A DNA stretch of 64,000 nucleotides from Aegilops tauschii subsp. strangulata (lineage: Eukaryota; Streptophyta; Magnoliopsida; Poales; Poaceae). The position numbers were made by a program, and so were the translations under genes. The DNA is taken from NCBI RefSeq assembly GCF_002575655.3, contig NC_053035.3, positions 87,507,322 to 87,571,321 of the forward strand, written 5' to 3'. Below the pieces are notes generated by a model. The model did not search any database. It was not told the DNA's origin and saw only the letters and a program-made list of their open reading frames with translations. Positions 11,236 to 23,769 of this stretch are shown here, one piece after another (position 1 is the first letter of the stretch; each line of letters begins with the position of its first letter).

Positions 11236-11718
11236 CTAGATAGAAAGACTCGGCCAACAGAACACTCGAACAACTCCTTGGCCCCTCCTTAGCCGGCGCC
11301 CCTCACTCGTTTTCTCCGGCATCTGGTACGGGAGGGTGTGCATGCCGTTGGGCTCGGGGAAGATGTGGTGGAAGTTGGTGAAGATGTTGTAGGTGGTGAA
11401 CGCGATGAGCTCGCATCCACACCAAAATACCTGGCTGAGGAGGTGGTAAGCGTCGTAGGGGTTGGTGAAGGTGACGTAGAGGCCAATGACGATGCCGTTG
11501 ACGCCGCCATCGTACATCTCGTGGAGGTGGAACATGGGCGGAGTGCCCGGAGCGAGGTGGCGGTAGCCGGCTTGGAGGAAGAAGCGAGTCAACTCTCTAG
11601 GGCCCCTCCACCTTGAGATGGCCCACACCCTCAGGCTATTCTCGATGATGACTCCGGCCGGGTACTCCCTCTCCGGCACGGTGCGAGGGCGACGATAGGT
11701 AGGGCCGTGGAACTGCAT
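11236..11718 (-). CDS. Unidentified 160-residue ORF in MULE (possible captured gene)
   Basis: The frame is open upstream to 12084, but the start at 11718 (MQFHGPTYRRPRTVPERE) is preferred: a TATA box (CTATAAAAGG, minus strand, 11803-11812) lies about 90 bp upstream. Codons are rich in G/C at third positions, like grass nuclear genes and unlike the AT-rich neighbours. The product is neutral to basic with aromatic, hydrophobic patches (GIVIGLYVTFTNPYDAYHLL, LIAFTTYNIFTNFHHIF) but no signal peptide or clear membrane helix. I do not recognise the family. Its place inside a MULE suggests a captured gene or gene fragment (Pack-MULE-like cargo). Confidence 0.45.
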   Translation of the reverse strand: MQFHGPTYRRPRTVPEREYPAGVIIENSLRVWAISRWRGPRELTRFFLQAGYRHLAPGTPPMFHLHEMYDGGVNGIVIGLYVTFTNPYDAYHLLSQVFWCGCELIAFTTYNIFTNFHHIFPEPNGMHTLPYQMPEKTSEGRRLRRGQGVVRVFCWPSLSI

Positions 11719-11802
11719 GGTGGCTCGAGTGGTGGATTTGGCTCGAAAAGAAGAAGCGGAGGAGGCTTCAGAGATGAGTGTGAGAGGGATGAGGAAATGG
11801 TG

Positions 11803-11812
11803 TCCTTTTATA
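11803..11812 (-). promoter_or_regulatory. TATA box of the MULE-borne ORF
   Basis: Minus-strand CTATAAAAGG, about 90 bp upstream of the ATG at 11718. It matches the plant TATA consensus. Confidence 0.45.
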
Positions 11813-12084
11813 GCCGCGTTGCAGCCGTAGTCAATGTACACGACGCCTTCAATCGTTTGCTCTCCTCCGTTCGTGGTGGCATAATTAATGGTGCACAAAA
11901 ATGGCAGAGCATCCAAAGAGGCACGGGTGGCACAGGCGAGATGCTTCGTTTTGGACTTGCATCGGCGGTGACGGTTAGGCTGCCGCGTGAGAAACCGTGC
12001 ATGCCGTTGGGCTCGGGGAAGATGTGGCAATGAAAAAGGAGCTGCACCACCGACGCGTCCGTCCCGTGTCTCAGGTTCGTGCAT

Positions 12085-13339
12085 GCAATTGTTAAAATAG
12101 AATAGCTTAGATGTGACGTACCTATACGCTGCGCCCCTGCCCCTGCTTTACTGCGTCACTGCGTGCATGCAAATGGCTAGGCTGTGTTGATGCGTTCACG
12201 AGCAGAATAGCTAGGCTGCGACACCGTTGCATGGCATACATGGTGCCGTCGCGTGCAACCCAAGAGCATGACATGGCCGTGCGCACGCACGCCAGGCTCT
12301 GCCGGGCCCGATTCGCTCGGCCCAACGGTCACTGAGATGCTCCCCCGCTCAACGTTATCTGTTCGTCAGAGAAAAAAAAAGGTAGCCAATCAAATTGGAG
12401 AATCAGGGTTCCCACGGATCGCCCAAGCTACACCTGCGGAATCCTTCTAGAAGGCCTATCCGACGGGCGCAGTTTGGCGTTAGGGTTAGATCGACGGTGG
12501 ACGTTTGGCGTTAGGGTTAGATGGGTTTTGGAGGCAGCCAATGGGGTTTTGAAAGGTTTGACCGAACATTCAAATGTGTATAACTGATTAAAAAATCTAA
12601 AAAATGAAAAACATGCGCATATAGTCTTGTTTTACGTAGTTATGATATAAAATGATAAACTTGATCTAATGATCTTTGCATGAAAAAACCTTCACAAATT
12701 GGACTATCTCGACTGAGGTTGCATAGAGTTCAAAGGAGTGAGAAGAGGGTTTGAGGTTTTGAAAAATGCAAAAAATCAAAAACCTCACCTTAGCTTCATT
12801 TTGGAGTGACTAAGCAGGATCTGAAGTTATTTTTGCATTTAAAATTTTTAAACTTGTTTTATTGCTGACTTTGTATTAAAGGGTGTTTTTTCAAAAATAA
12901 ATTAATAATATGAATACTTATTCAAAAAAAGGTGAGACTTCGTATTGATCCTATATAGGTATAATATAAGCTAAGAAAATCTTTTTGGGTGATTTTGAGA
13001 AGGTCGAAAAAAACATGCTTAGAAATGGGGTCGTTTTCCCTTACTTTGGAGTCTGTTTGGACAACATTTTCAGTGACTATGAGTTGGACTTCGCAAAAAG
13101 GGTTGGATTTATGAACTAAAGTGCATAGTAGTATATAAAATAGTGCAACATCATAGAACAAACAAATGAACTCCAAAAATATTGGAGATAGGTTCAAATT
13201 TGAATGTCGGTTCAAATTTGAATTTGAATTTCAAGTCAAATCAACATCATAGCACATAAGTTTTACATCAAAGAACATAAGTTTTCACATCAAATGACAA
13301 CAAACTTAAGTTTTCACATCAAATCAAATCACATCACAT
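12085..13339. other. MULE internal region without clear genes
   Basis: GC-rich to 12500, then strongly AT-rich. It contains a twice-repeated TTTGGCGTTAGGGTTAGAT (about 12473-12522) and short ATTTGAA/ACATCAAA simple-repeat motifs (13200-13340) just before the transposase C-terminus. Small ORFs show no recognisable domain. Confidence 0.5.
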
Positions 13340-16300
13340 TTGAATGAGTTCAACTCTATTTCTTTTGCTTCTTTCTACCACTCGATTTCTTCGCCTTTTT
13401 TCCACTGTTTGGTTCCACGGCGCACAATTTGTTGATGCTGATGCTCTTGGTTTTCTTGCCAACTCCACTAGGCCCCCTCAACTTTTGCACCTGACCATGT
13501 CCCACTTCTTCAGTTTGCACTTGCAGATTGAGTAGCTGGCACACATTGTTCAACTTATTCAGTTTGCAACTCAACACTTGGCAGCACAACCTCCAAACAT
13601 GGCAACACATCAGTCAAAGAAGATTCGCATGGCAGCACAACGTTGCTTCATCTACAACAGTTTTAGATTGCCCTAGCGCCTACAAAACAGATTCAATATG
13701 CATCACATCGTCCAAAATAGAAACAGTTAGCTCATGTTCAGCAGTAATAGTTTCATTTTGCTCCATATCTTTGTCACCAAACATTATCTGCTAAGTTCTC
13801 TTCCTTCTAAAGCCATCGAGTCTTGCTTTTTTCACTGGCCAGCATTGTTCAACAACAAGAGGTGGGGCTTTTTCTGCACGCTTCCTCCTAAAAGATAAAG
13901 CATTTCACTTGGTTAGATACTAGAACAAGTAGCAAAATCAAAAACTTGCAAAAACAGTAACATAAACATACTTTGGCCTCTGAGGAGTGTAGATGCATTT
14001 GGATGAACCAATTCTGTGCCCAAGTACCTCACACAACTTGCACCTATTTTTGTTACCTTTTTGAGCCCTTTTGGGCTTTTCATTCTTTTTCTTTTCCTTT
14101 TTCCCCTTCTTACTACAACCACCTTTCTCAAACCAAGCTTTGAATCTGCTCTGTTTTGGCCTCCCGGCCTTTCTTCTAGTGACAGGGGGACACAAGGTAA
14201 ATTCTATTTCCACCTTAGGCCACTGAGATTGGTCAGTCAGTGCAGGAATTGGACTTGCAGATGCAGCTTTGAATTTTTGTACGGAATAATACTCATGCAA
14301 ATATGGGTGCATATTTAACCTGGGTTTAGATGCCAAAAAAAGTATGCATGTTCACATGGTTTTCCAGTGTGTTGCCACTCTTGGCAAGTGCACTCATGCA
14401 ACTCAGTATTTACCACATGCCTCTTGGCACTCTTTGTATCTCTAACTTCAGCACCCCACAAGGAAGATTTCTCAACAGATAGATGTGCAAGATTTCTACT
14501 CCTGTTGACCACCTGTTGTGCCACTGCTGGAAGCTTGTCCCCTTCCAAAATATTAGCAATTTTTCCTCTCAACTCCCACAAACGCATGATCATGATCCTT
14601 ATTTGGTCCACCATGTCATGCATAGGCAAGTCTTTCAAATCCTTCACTTTGTTGTTAAAACTTTCTGCCAAGTTGTTATTGATATGATCACATTTTATGG
14701 CAGTATTAAAACCTGATCTGTACCACAACAGAGAATGGTGGGTGTTCAACCATGAAGCAAATTCATTATCACTACATGATGCCAATATCTTACCAAGGTG
14801 ATAGGAATGTGTCTGTCTGGTGTAGGATCTTGCTGCTGGCCACATGCGCCCAAATTCATCTCCTCTGATTTTTTATCAGATTCATCCACATATGTCCAAA
14901 GCACTCCCTCTGCTCAGCATGGGGGAAACCATTTGTCACTGCATTTTCCAACCCTTTACATGCATCTGTGTGGATGGCCAAAGGAGAAATTGGCCCTATG
15001 CATCTTTTCAGTTGCATCATGAACCATATCCATGATGCCTCTGTCTCTGATTGAAATATTCCTATTGTAATTGGGAACATCCAGTTGTGTCCATCTAGAG
15101 CATTGCATGCAGCCAACTGACCATTCCACTTTCCAGTCAAAAAAGATGAGTCTATGTTCAAATATGGACGACAACCTGCTTTGAATCCATCTATGCAAGG
15201 CTTCAAACACATAAAAAACTTGCTGAAAAAACCTTGCCATCCTCTGTTACCTCTGTATCTATCTCCACTACACTTCCAGGTGACCTCTTCTCCACCTTTG
15301 CTTTAAAACTATACAACATCCTAAATGTATTTGCCGAGTCACCATACAATGATTTCATGGCCCTTTGTTTGCTTTCCACACTGTGGTATATTGCAGCTGG
15401 ATGGGTACAGCTTCTCCAAGTCAACTTTAAGCCTCTTTGCAGTAGTGTTTGGAGTCTTGGCTAAAATAGGAGTAATCTTCTCTGTAACCCAAAGCTGTGA
15501 TGTCATCTTTGAAACTCTCTGTGAAGTGGTCATACATGTATGCTGGTGTGGTATTTGATTTACCCTTACTGTACTTCCATCAGGTTGTCGTCTGGCAGAC
15601 ATGTACCATTTGCAAGCATTGCCACCACCATCATAACCTTTGCACCGATCATAAAATTCTTTCGTTCAGTCCACATAGTCTTGGCATCAAATTCTTTTTT
15701 CACTACATAGGTCTTGAAAGGCATCCTAAACTCATCCATGCTTGGCCACAACTTTCCCACCTCAATAACTGGGTTCTCTTTGTCATACAAACAAACCAGC
15801 TCATTATCATCTGCATCATCCACATCATCTGCAGCCTCTCTCATCAGCTCTTATTCATCCTCATTTTCATTTCTAGGGCCTGTGTTACCATCAGCAGGTA
15901 AAGAACTGTCATCCTTCTCCTTATCTTTGTCATCAATTTGAATGCCAAACATTTCGGCCATATCAATGTCAGATATTGGTGTAATGACCAAATCTGTTTT
16001 CTCATTCAACTCTACTACATTCCAGTCAACAACAATCTTCCTAGCACCATGGGTTCCCTCCTCTCCATCTGCATCAATCCCTGTATCTTCAGCTACTACA
16101 GTCGGTTCAGTCAACAATGCCAACATCTTCTTTTGTGAAACCCACTCATCATCTTCCACCTGTGCAGCCATCTTTGATGGCACATAACCAACTCTGGAAT
16201 GAGTTTGCAGATCAATTAGCTCTGCATAAAATGTTACTTGTTTGCCTGGCCACCCTTCTTGCTGATCAATTTCAGCAACCATGGATTCTCCATCTTCAAT

Positions 16301-16593
16301 TCTCACATATTCACCAATATAGTTGTCGAAACGTTGCAGAGATACCTCTTGTTCTAGACCCCAAACAATACTCTCCCCAATTCTCTCCACCAAATTTCCC
16401 ACAGCCTTCTCCTTCATGCTCTCCAATTCCTGGGGATCAACATCTGCAAGTTCGACATCCAACCTCACGGTGGTATCTCTATCAATGTCTTGGACACTGC
16501 CATCACTGAGCTTGGCTTTACAGGGAAAAAATTGCACTATAATTGCGAATGTGGTGGCAGAACCGGAACCTCCCCTGTTTTGTCAATGGCGGG
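13340..16593 (-). pseudogene. MuDR/MULE transposase (multiple frameshifts)
   Basis: Minus-strand pieces in order. 16537-15851 is the acidic N-terminal region. 15844-15566 and 15602-15339 hold the Mutator DNA-binding domain (CLYDKENPVIEVGKLWPSMD ... CNIPQCG). 15424-14856 holds the MULE catalytic core with Asp-containing motifs (LNIDSSFLTG, AIHTDACKGL). 14845-14315 has the third acidic motif region (NNLAESFNNK) and the SWIM zinc finger CTCQEWQHTGKPCEHAYFF. 14336-13938 and 13610-13356 are the basic C-terminus with a CxxC knuckle (CKLCEVLGH). At least five frame changes separate them. The 5' end continues across the Gypsy insertion to 48917 onward (VVTVAYTAA). An intact protein would bind the TIRs and move the element. 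Confidence 0.88.
16589..16593. repeat. Left TSD of Gypsy copy 2 (GCGGG)
   Basis: GCGGG precedes the LTR at 16594 and recurs at 48912-48916 after the other LTR. This pairs two LTRs that lie 30 kb apart. Confidence 0.88.
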
Positions 16594-18117
16594 TGATGAC
16601 CCACAAGTGTAGGGGATCTATCGTAGTCCTTTCGATAAGTAAGAGTGTCGAACCCAACGAGGAGCAGAAGGAAATGACAAGCGGTTTTCAGCAAGGTATT
16701 CTCTGCAAGCACTAAAATTATCGGTAACAGATAGTTTTGTGATAAGGTAATTTGTAACGGGTAACAAGTAACAAGTGTAAATAAAGTGCAGAAAGATGGC
16801 CCAATCCTTTTTGTAGCAAAGGACAAGCCTGGACAAACTCTTATATAGAGAAAAGCACTCCCGAGGACACATGGGAATTATCGTCAAGCTAGTTTTCATC
16901 ACGCTCATATGATTCGTGTTTGGTACTTTGATAATTTGATATGTGGGTGGACCGGTGCTTGGGTGCTGTCCTTACTTGGACAAGCATCCCACTTATGATT
17001 AACCCCTATTGCAAGCATCCGCAACTACAAAATAAGTATTAAGGTAAACCTGACCATAGCATGGAACATATGGATCCAAATCAGCCCCTTACGAAGCAAC
17101 GCATAAACTAGGGTTTAAGCTTTTGTCACTCTAGCAACCCATCATCTACTTATTACTTCCCAATGCCTTCCTCTAGGCCCAAATAATGGTGAAGTGTCAT
17201 GTAGTCGACGTTCACATAACACCACTAGAGGAAAGACACCATACATCTCATCAAAATATCGAACGAATACCAAATTCACATGACTACTTATAGCAAGACT
17301 TCTCCCATGTCCTCAGGAACAAACGTAACTACTCACAAAGCATATTCATGTTCATAATCAGAGGGGTATTAATATGCATAATGGATCTGAACATATGATC
17401 TTCCACCAAATAAACCAACTAGCATCAACTACAAGGAGTAATCAACACTACTAGCAACCCACAGGTACCAATCTGAGGCTTTGGGACAAAGATTGGATAC
17501 AAGAGATGAACTAGGGTTTGAGAGGAGATGGTGCTGGTGAAGATCTTGATGGAGATTGACCCCCTACCGATGAGAGGGTCGTTGGTGATGACAATGGCGA
17601 TGATTTCCCCCTCCCGGAGGGAAGTTTCCCCGGCAGAACAGCTCCGCCGAAGCCCTAGATTGGTTCTGCAAAGGTTCCGCCTCGTGGCGGCGGAGTTTCT
17701 TCTCGAAAGCTTGCTTATGATTTTTTTCTCGAATGAAAGACTTCATATAGCAGAAGATGGGCGCCAGAGGCCTGCCAGGAGGCCCACGAGGCAGGGGGCG
17801 CGCCCAGGGGGGTAGGGCGCGCCTCCCACCCTCGTGGCCAGGCTGTGGCCCCCCTCTGGTAGTTTCTTCGCTCAGTATTTTTTATTAATTCTAAAAATGA
17901 CTTCTGTGAAGTTTCAGGACTTTTGGAGCTGTGCAGAATAGGTCTCTAATATTTGCTACTTTTCCAGCCCAGAATCACAGTTGCCGGCATTCTCCCTCTT
18001 CATGTAAACCTTGTAAAATAAGAGAGAATAGGCATAAGTATTGTGACATAACGTGTAATAACAGCTCATAATGCAATAAAAATCGATATACAAGCATGAT
18101 ATAAAATGGACGTATCA
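16594..18117 (-). repeat. 3' LTR of Gypsy copy 2 (1524 bp)
   Basis: TG...CA LTR of the same family as 6060-7578. It is the 3' LTR because a polypurine tract (AGCTTGGGGGAGT, minus strand) directly abuts its start at 18117. It pairs with 47398-48911. Confidence 0.92.
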
Positions 18118-18130
18118 ACTCCCCCAAGCT
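18118..18130 (-). other. Polypurine tract of Gypsy copy 2
   Basis: Minus strand AGCTTGGGGGAGT immediately before the 3' LTR start; it primes plus-strand DNA synthesis. Confidence 0.75.
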
Positions 18131-18275
18131 TATACCTCGCTTGTCCTCAAGCGGAAGCCGATAACGATAAATATGTCCACATGTTTAGAGATAGAGGTGT
18201 CGATAAAATAAAATGCGGACATGAGGGCATCATGATCATTCTTTTAACAGCAACATATTTGAATATTGTCATATG

Positions 18276-18280
18276 ATTTC
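18276..18280. repeat. Left TSD of the non-autonomous Gypsy (ATTTC)
   Basis: ATTTC at 18276-18280 and at 26198-26202 exactly flank the LTR pair. Confidence 0.9.
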
Positions 18281-19850
18281 TGATGTCTACTACACAACCT
18301 TCTTCTTGTAGACGTTGTTGGGCCTCCAAGTGCAGAGGTTTGTAGGGCAGTGGCAAATTTCCCTCAAGTGGATGACCTAAGGTTTATCAATCCGTGGGAG
18401 GCGTAGGATGAAGATGGTCTCTCTCAAACAACCCTGCAACCAAATAACAAAGAGTCTCTTGTGTCCCCAACACACCCAATACAATGGTAAATTGTATAGG
18501 TGCACTAGTTCGGCGAAGAGATGGTGACACAAGTGCAATATGGATAGTAGATATAGGTTTTTGTAATCTGAAAATATAAAAACATCAAGGTAACTAATGA
18601 TAAAAGTGAGCACAAACGGTATTGCAATGCGTTGAAACAAGGCCTAGAGTTCATACTTTCACTAGTTTAAGTTCTCTCAACAATAATAACATAATTGGAT
18701 CATATAACTATCCCTCAACATGCAACAAAGAGTCACTCCAAAGTCACTAATTGCAGAGAACAAACGAAGAGATTATGGTAGGGTACGAAACCACCTCAAA
18801 GTTATCCTTTCTGATCTATCTATTCAAGAGTCCGTAGTAAAATAACATGAAGCTATTCTTTCCATTCGATCTATCATAGAGTTCGTACTAGAATAACACC
18901 TTAAGACACAAATCAACCAAAACCCTAATGTCACCTAGATACTCCAGTGTCACCTCAAGTATCCGTGGGTATGATTATACGATATGCATCACACAATCTC
19001 AGATTCATCTATTCAACCAACACAAAGAACTCAAAGAGTGCCCCAAAGTTTCTACCAGAGAGTCAAGACGAAAACGTGTGCCAACCCCTATGCATAGGTT
19101 CATGGGCGGAACCCGCAAGTTGATCACCAAAACATACATCAAGTGGATCAATAGAATACCCCATTGTCACCATGGGTATCCCACGCAAGACATACATCAA
19201 GTGTCTCAAATCCTTAAAGACTCAATCCGATAAGATAACTTCAAAGGGAAAACTCAATCCATTACAAGAGAGTGGAGGGGGAGAAACATCATAAGATCCA
19301 ACTATAATAGCAAAGCTCGCGATACATCAAGATCGTATCACCTCAAGAACCCGAGAGAGAGAGAGAGATCAAACACATAGCTACTGGTACATACCCTCAG
19401 CCCTGAGGGTGAACTACTCCCTCCTCGTCATGGAGAGCGCCGGGATGATGAAGATGGCCACCGGTGAGGGTTCCCCCCTTTCGCAGGGTGCCGGAACAGG
19501 GTCCCGATTGGTTTTTGGTGGCTACAGAGGCTTGCGGCGGCGGAACTCCCAATCTATTCTGTTCTCCGACGTTTTTAGGGTATATGGACTTATATAGGCG
19601 AAAGAAGTCGGTCAGGGGAGCCACGAGGGGCCCACGAGGGTGGAGGGCGTGCCCAGGGGGTGGGCGCGCCCCCCTGCCTCGTGCCTTCCTCGTTGCTTCC
19701 CTTACGTACACTCCAAGTCTTCTGGATTGCTTCCGTTCCAAAAATAACTCTCCCGAAGGTTTCATTCCGTTTGGACTCCGTTTGATATTCAAAACAGATA
19801 ATTAATAGCAGGAATACTTCATAAATTATAGATACGTTGGAGACGTATCA
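18281..19850 (-). repeat. 3' LTR of the non-autonomous Gypsy (1570 bp)
   Basis: Minus-strand start TGATACGTCTCC at 19850, end GTAGACATCA at 18281. Compared with 24511-26197 it lacks about 116 bp near 19788, a simple internal deletion. Confidence 0.92.
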
Positions 19851-19864
19851 GCATCCCCAAGCTT
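19851..19864 (-). other. Polypurine tract of the non-autonomous Gypsy
   Basis: Minus strand AAGCTTGGGGATGC directly before the 3' LTR start at 19850. Confidence 0.7.
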
Positions 19865-22415
19865 AATTCCTGCTCGTCCTCGAGTAGGTAAATGATAAAA
19901 GAAATAATTTATGAAGTGTGTATGCTAGCAGGTGCACAAGTTTGATCAATGATAATTTCAATCACCTTTTCTAGCATCATCATATGTCATAACAGTAGCT
20001 CAACTCATAGAACTTTTCATGATCAAGTGACAAGCTATTCACATGTTAAAGTTAGATCATAAACTTTCTTGAAAACTAACAAACCGTGTTATTAGTCATC
20101 AAACAATTACAATTCATCTTATTTTCAGGAAGAGTCTATGTCAGAGCTTTGATTCCGCAAACTTCACATACTCAACTATCATTTAGTCTTCCATGATTGC
20201 TACCACTCAAAGCATATTTTTTGAACAAATAGTATTCATCGAACACAGAGAAAGAAAGGGGCTTAATGTTTCGCCTCCCAACCTTTTACCTCAAGGGTAA
20301 TGTCAACAATAATAATTCATGCTCAAATATATTTGAATGGCCATATATGCTTAGATCTTTCCATCACACGATGCTTGCCAACTAAAGAGTAGGTTGGAAT
20401 GAGAAGGAATACTATTGAGTCTTGCATAAAAGTAAAAGATAGGCCGTTCGCAGAGGGAAGCAGGGATTTACAGAGGTGCCAGAGCTCGAAGCTAAAACAG
20501 AGATGAAAATAATTTTGAGAGGTATGCTTTCATTGTCAACATAACGACCAAGAGTTCCCAATATCTTCCATACTACATACATTATAGGCGGTTCCCACGC
20601 AGAAAGGTAAAGTTTTTACTCCCCCTCCACCAACATTCACACTCCATGGCTTGTCCGAAACAACGGGTGCCGTCCAACTATCAACATTCCTGGGGGAGTT
20701 TTGTTTAAATTATTTGCGAATTTGTTTTTGATCTTTTGATCATAGGACTGGGCATCCCAGTTACCAGCCATTTTCTCGTGAATGATGAGCGGAGTCCACT
20801 CATCGTGAGAATAACCCACCTAGCATGGAAGATACTAACAGCCCCTAGTCGCTACATGAGCGATTCGGGCATACAAAACAGATTATTATTTGAAGGTTTA
20901 GAGTTTGGCACATGCAAATTTACTTGGAACGGCAGGTAAATACCGCATATAGGTAGATATGGTGGACACTCATGGAAGAAACTGGGTTCAAGGAATTTGG
21001 ATGCACAAGCAGTATTCCCGCTTAGTATAGATATTTTGGCTAGCAAAGGATTCTAAATAACAAGCACCACATGTTAGAGGATCCATAACAATATAACTTC
21101 TATACAAATATACCCAAGCATAACTCATTATGTTGTCTTCCTTGTCCAACTTCAACTAATTTGCTCAGGTTTGAAAATAATTAATGGGGCTCACAATCAT
21201 AGAAGATGTCCAAGATAGTATATTTATATGTGAAATCTCTCTTCCTTCAATATTCTTTCATGAATTGTTCAAGTGACCAATACAATGTTTGCTAACCTTC
21301 AATAAATTTACCACCTCTACTTCTTATATGTGAAGTCATTACTCCCCATGGGATAAGCATATGAAACATATATAATTTCAGATTTATGATATTCAAATCA
21401 TTCAACCATTTACTCATAGGATATAAGTAAAGCACACGAGTAAATGACAAACTACTCCAAAAAGATATAAGTGAAGATCAATGAGTAGTTAAATAATTAT
21501 GTAGCTATGTGAAGACTCTCTCTTATTTAAGGATTTCAGATCTTGGTATTTTATTCAAACAGCAAGCAAACCTAAAGAAAATAAAACGACGCTCCAAGCA
21601 AAACACATATCATGTGGTGAATAAAAATATAGCTCCAAGTAAAGTTACCGATGAACAAAGACGAAAGAGGGGATGCCTTCCGGGGCATCCCCAAGCTTAG
21701 GCTCTTGGTTATCCTTGAATATTAACTTGGGGTGCCTTGGGCATCCCCAAGCTTAGGCTCTTGACACTCCTTATTCCATAGTCCATCGAATCCTTTACCC
21801 AAAACTTGAAAACTTGACAACGCAAAACTCAACAGAAAACTCGTAAGCTCCGTTAGTATAAGAAAATAAATCACCACTTTTGGTACTGTTGTGAACTCAT
21901 TCTAAATTCATATTGGTGTAATATCTACTGTATTCCAACTTATCTATGGTGCATACCCTCCGATACTACTCATAGATTCATCAAAATAAGCAAACAACAC
22001 ATAGAAAACAGAATCTGTCAAAAACAGAATAGTCTGTAGTAATCTGTATCAAACGTATACTTCCGGAACTCCAAAAATTCTACCAAAATAGGACGACCTA
22101 GATAATTTGTTTATTGATCTGCTGCAATTGGAATCAATATTTTCTCACTTTCTGGTCATTTTAAACAATTGTTTTCGTGAACAGAAAGTTTCTGGAATTT
22201 TCAGCAAGATCAAATAATTATCATCCAAGAAGATCCTATAGGTCTTACTTGGCACAAACACTAATTAAAACACAAAACCACATCTAACCAGAGGCTAGAT
22301 GGATTATTTATTACTAAACAGAACCAAAAAGCAAAGAACAAAAATAAAGTTGGGTTGCCTCCCAACAAGCGCTATCGTTTAACGCCCTAGCTAGGCATGA
22401 TGATTTCAATGATGC
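19865..22415 (-). other. 3' noncoding half of the non-autonomous Gypsy internal domain
   Basis: About 2.5 kb, AT-rich, without a supported ORF. It shares blocks with the 3' region of Gypsy copy 2 (for example CGCCTCCCAACCTTTTACCT near 20272 and 26456; GATGTCCAAGATAGTATATT near 21205 and 28965). The motif GGGGCATCCCCAAGCTTAGGC near 21682 and its near-copy near 21742 are PPT-like purine-rich repeats. Confidence 0.7.
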
Positions 22416-22817
22416 TCACATAAAAGATAAGAATTGAAACATAAAGAGAGCATCATGAAGAATATGACTAGAACATTTAAGTCTAACCCACTTCCTATGC
22501 ATTGGGATTTTGTGAGCAAACAACTTATGGGAACAATAATCAACTAGCATAGGAAGGCAAAACAAGCATAACTTCAAAACTTTAAGCACATAGAGAGGAA
22601 ACTTGATATTATTGCAATTTCTACAAGCATATGTTCCTCCTTCATAATAATTTTCAGTAGCATCATGAATAAATTCAACAATATAATCAGCACCTAAAGC
22701 ATTCTTTTCATGATCTACAAGCATAGAAAATTTACTACTCTCCACATAAGCAAAATTCTTCTCATTCGGGATAGTGGGAGTATCATAAGAGACTTGAATA
22801 CTATAAATTGTTTCCAC
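22416..22817 (-). pseudogene. C-terminal part of the acidic ORF of the non-autonomous Gypsy
   Basis: About 130 residues with a CxxC pair (YACRNCNN) and a Cys-rich hydrophobic stretch (VLKLCLFCLPMLV). It overlaps the end of 22715-23602 in another frame, so a frameshift near 22850 probably split one longer protein. Function unknown. Confidence 0.5.
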
Positions 22818-23602
22818 ATTAAAAGAGTAATGTTTAGAAAAAGGGGAATCATAATCATGACAAGTTTTATAAATATAATCATCACTACTTTTATAGCATA
22901 TGTATCATCACAATAATCATCATAAGTAGCGACTTTGTTCTCATCATAATCGATTGAAACCTCTTCCAAGATAGTGGAATCATTGCTAAATAAAGTCATG
23001 ACCTCTCCAAATCCACTTTCATAATCATCACAATAAGATTCAACATCCTCCAAAATAGTGGGATCATTACTTCCTAAAGTTGACACTCTTCCAAACCCAC
23101 TTTCATCAATATAATCATCATAAGTAGGAGGCATGCTATCATCATTATAAATTTGCATATCAAAACTTGGGAGACTAAAAATATCATCTTCATTAAACGT
23201 AGCATCCCCAAGCTTGGGACAAACATTAATTTTAGCAAAAATATTCTCAAATGTGTCATTCTCATCAAACATAGCATCCCCAAGCTTGGGCCTTTTCATA
23301 TCATAAGCATAACCACTCTCATCATTAATAGTATAGATAGCACCAATAATATAGCAAACATTATTATCATATTCTTCCAAGCAAATGCCAAAAAGATTTT
23401 CAAGATCATAAGAAGTATCATTATCTTCCCAATCATAATCATCACAACAAGCAATAGGCATAACGAGATCATCATCAAGTGCATCATCTTCCACAATTAT
23501 TTTTGATTCATTTTCACGAGGCACAACAATAATAGGAGCAACATTATTTGCGAGAGATATCTTTTTACCTCTCTTCCTTTTTCTTTTCTTCTTCTTCACC
23601 AC
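22715..23602 (-). pseudogene. Acidic internal-repeat protein of the non-autonomous Gypsy
   Basis: 295 residues. It begins with a Lys/Arg cluster (KKKKRKRKRGKK) resembling a nuclear localisation signal, followed by about 200 very Asp/Glu-rich residues. Internal repeats: PKLGDAMFDENDTF / PKLGDATFNEDDIF and ESGFGRVSTLGSNDPTILE / ESGFGEVMTLFSNDSTILE. Past residue 235 the frame turns hydrophobic and Met-rich, a sign of a frameshift. The sequence between this ORF and the zinc-knuckle ORF upstream is also readable in another frame, so both may be parts of one long protein. No known domain recognised. Confidence 0.55.
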
Positions 23603-23769
23603 ATCATGTGTGGGTTCAATCCTCTTTTTGGAGCTCCTTATTAATGAGATTGGTTGAATAGAAGGCTCATCCTCGCTACCTGATTCATCATAAGAAATAA
23701 TAGGAGGATATTGGGAAGTCTCTTCCCTTTCATTAGTATTCTCTTCATCTTCTATTTGTTTTCTCGTCT

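Noticed and set aside
12473..12522. Telomere-like GTTAGGGTTAG occurring twice
   Set aside because: Only part of the plant telomere unit (TTTAGGG) is matched, and the units are embedded in a 20-bp direct repeat; not a telomeric array.
20272..23300. Repeated GCATCCCCAAGCTT motifs considered as a CRISPR-like or satellite array
   Set aside because: Spacing is irregular and the motif is the PPT-like, purine-rich word recurrent in these Gypsy internal domains.
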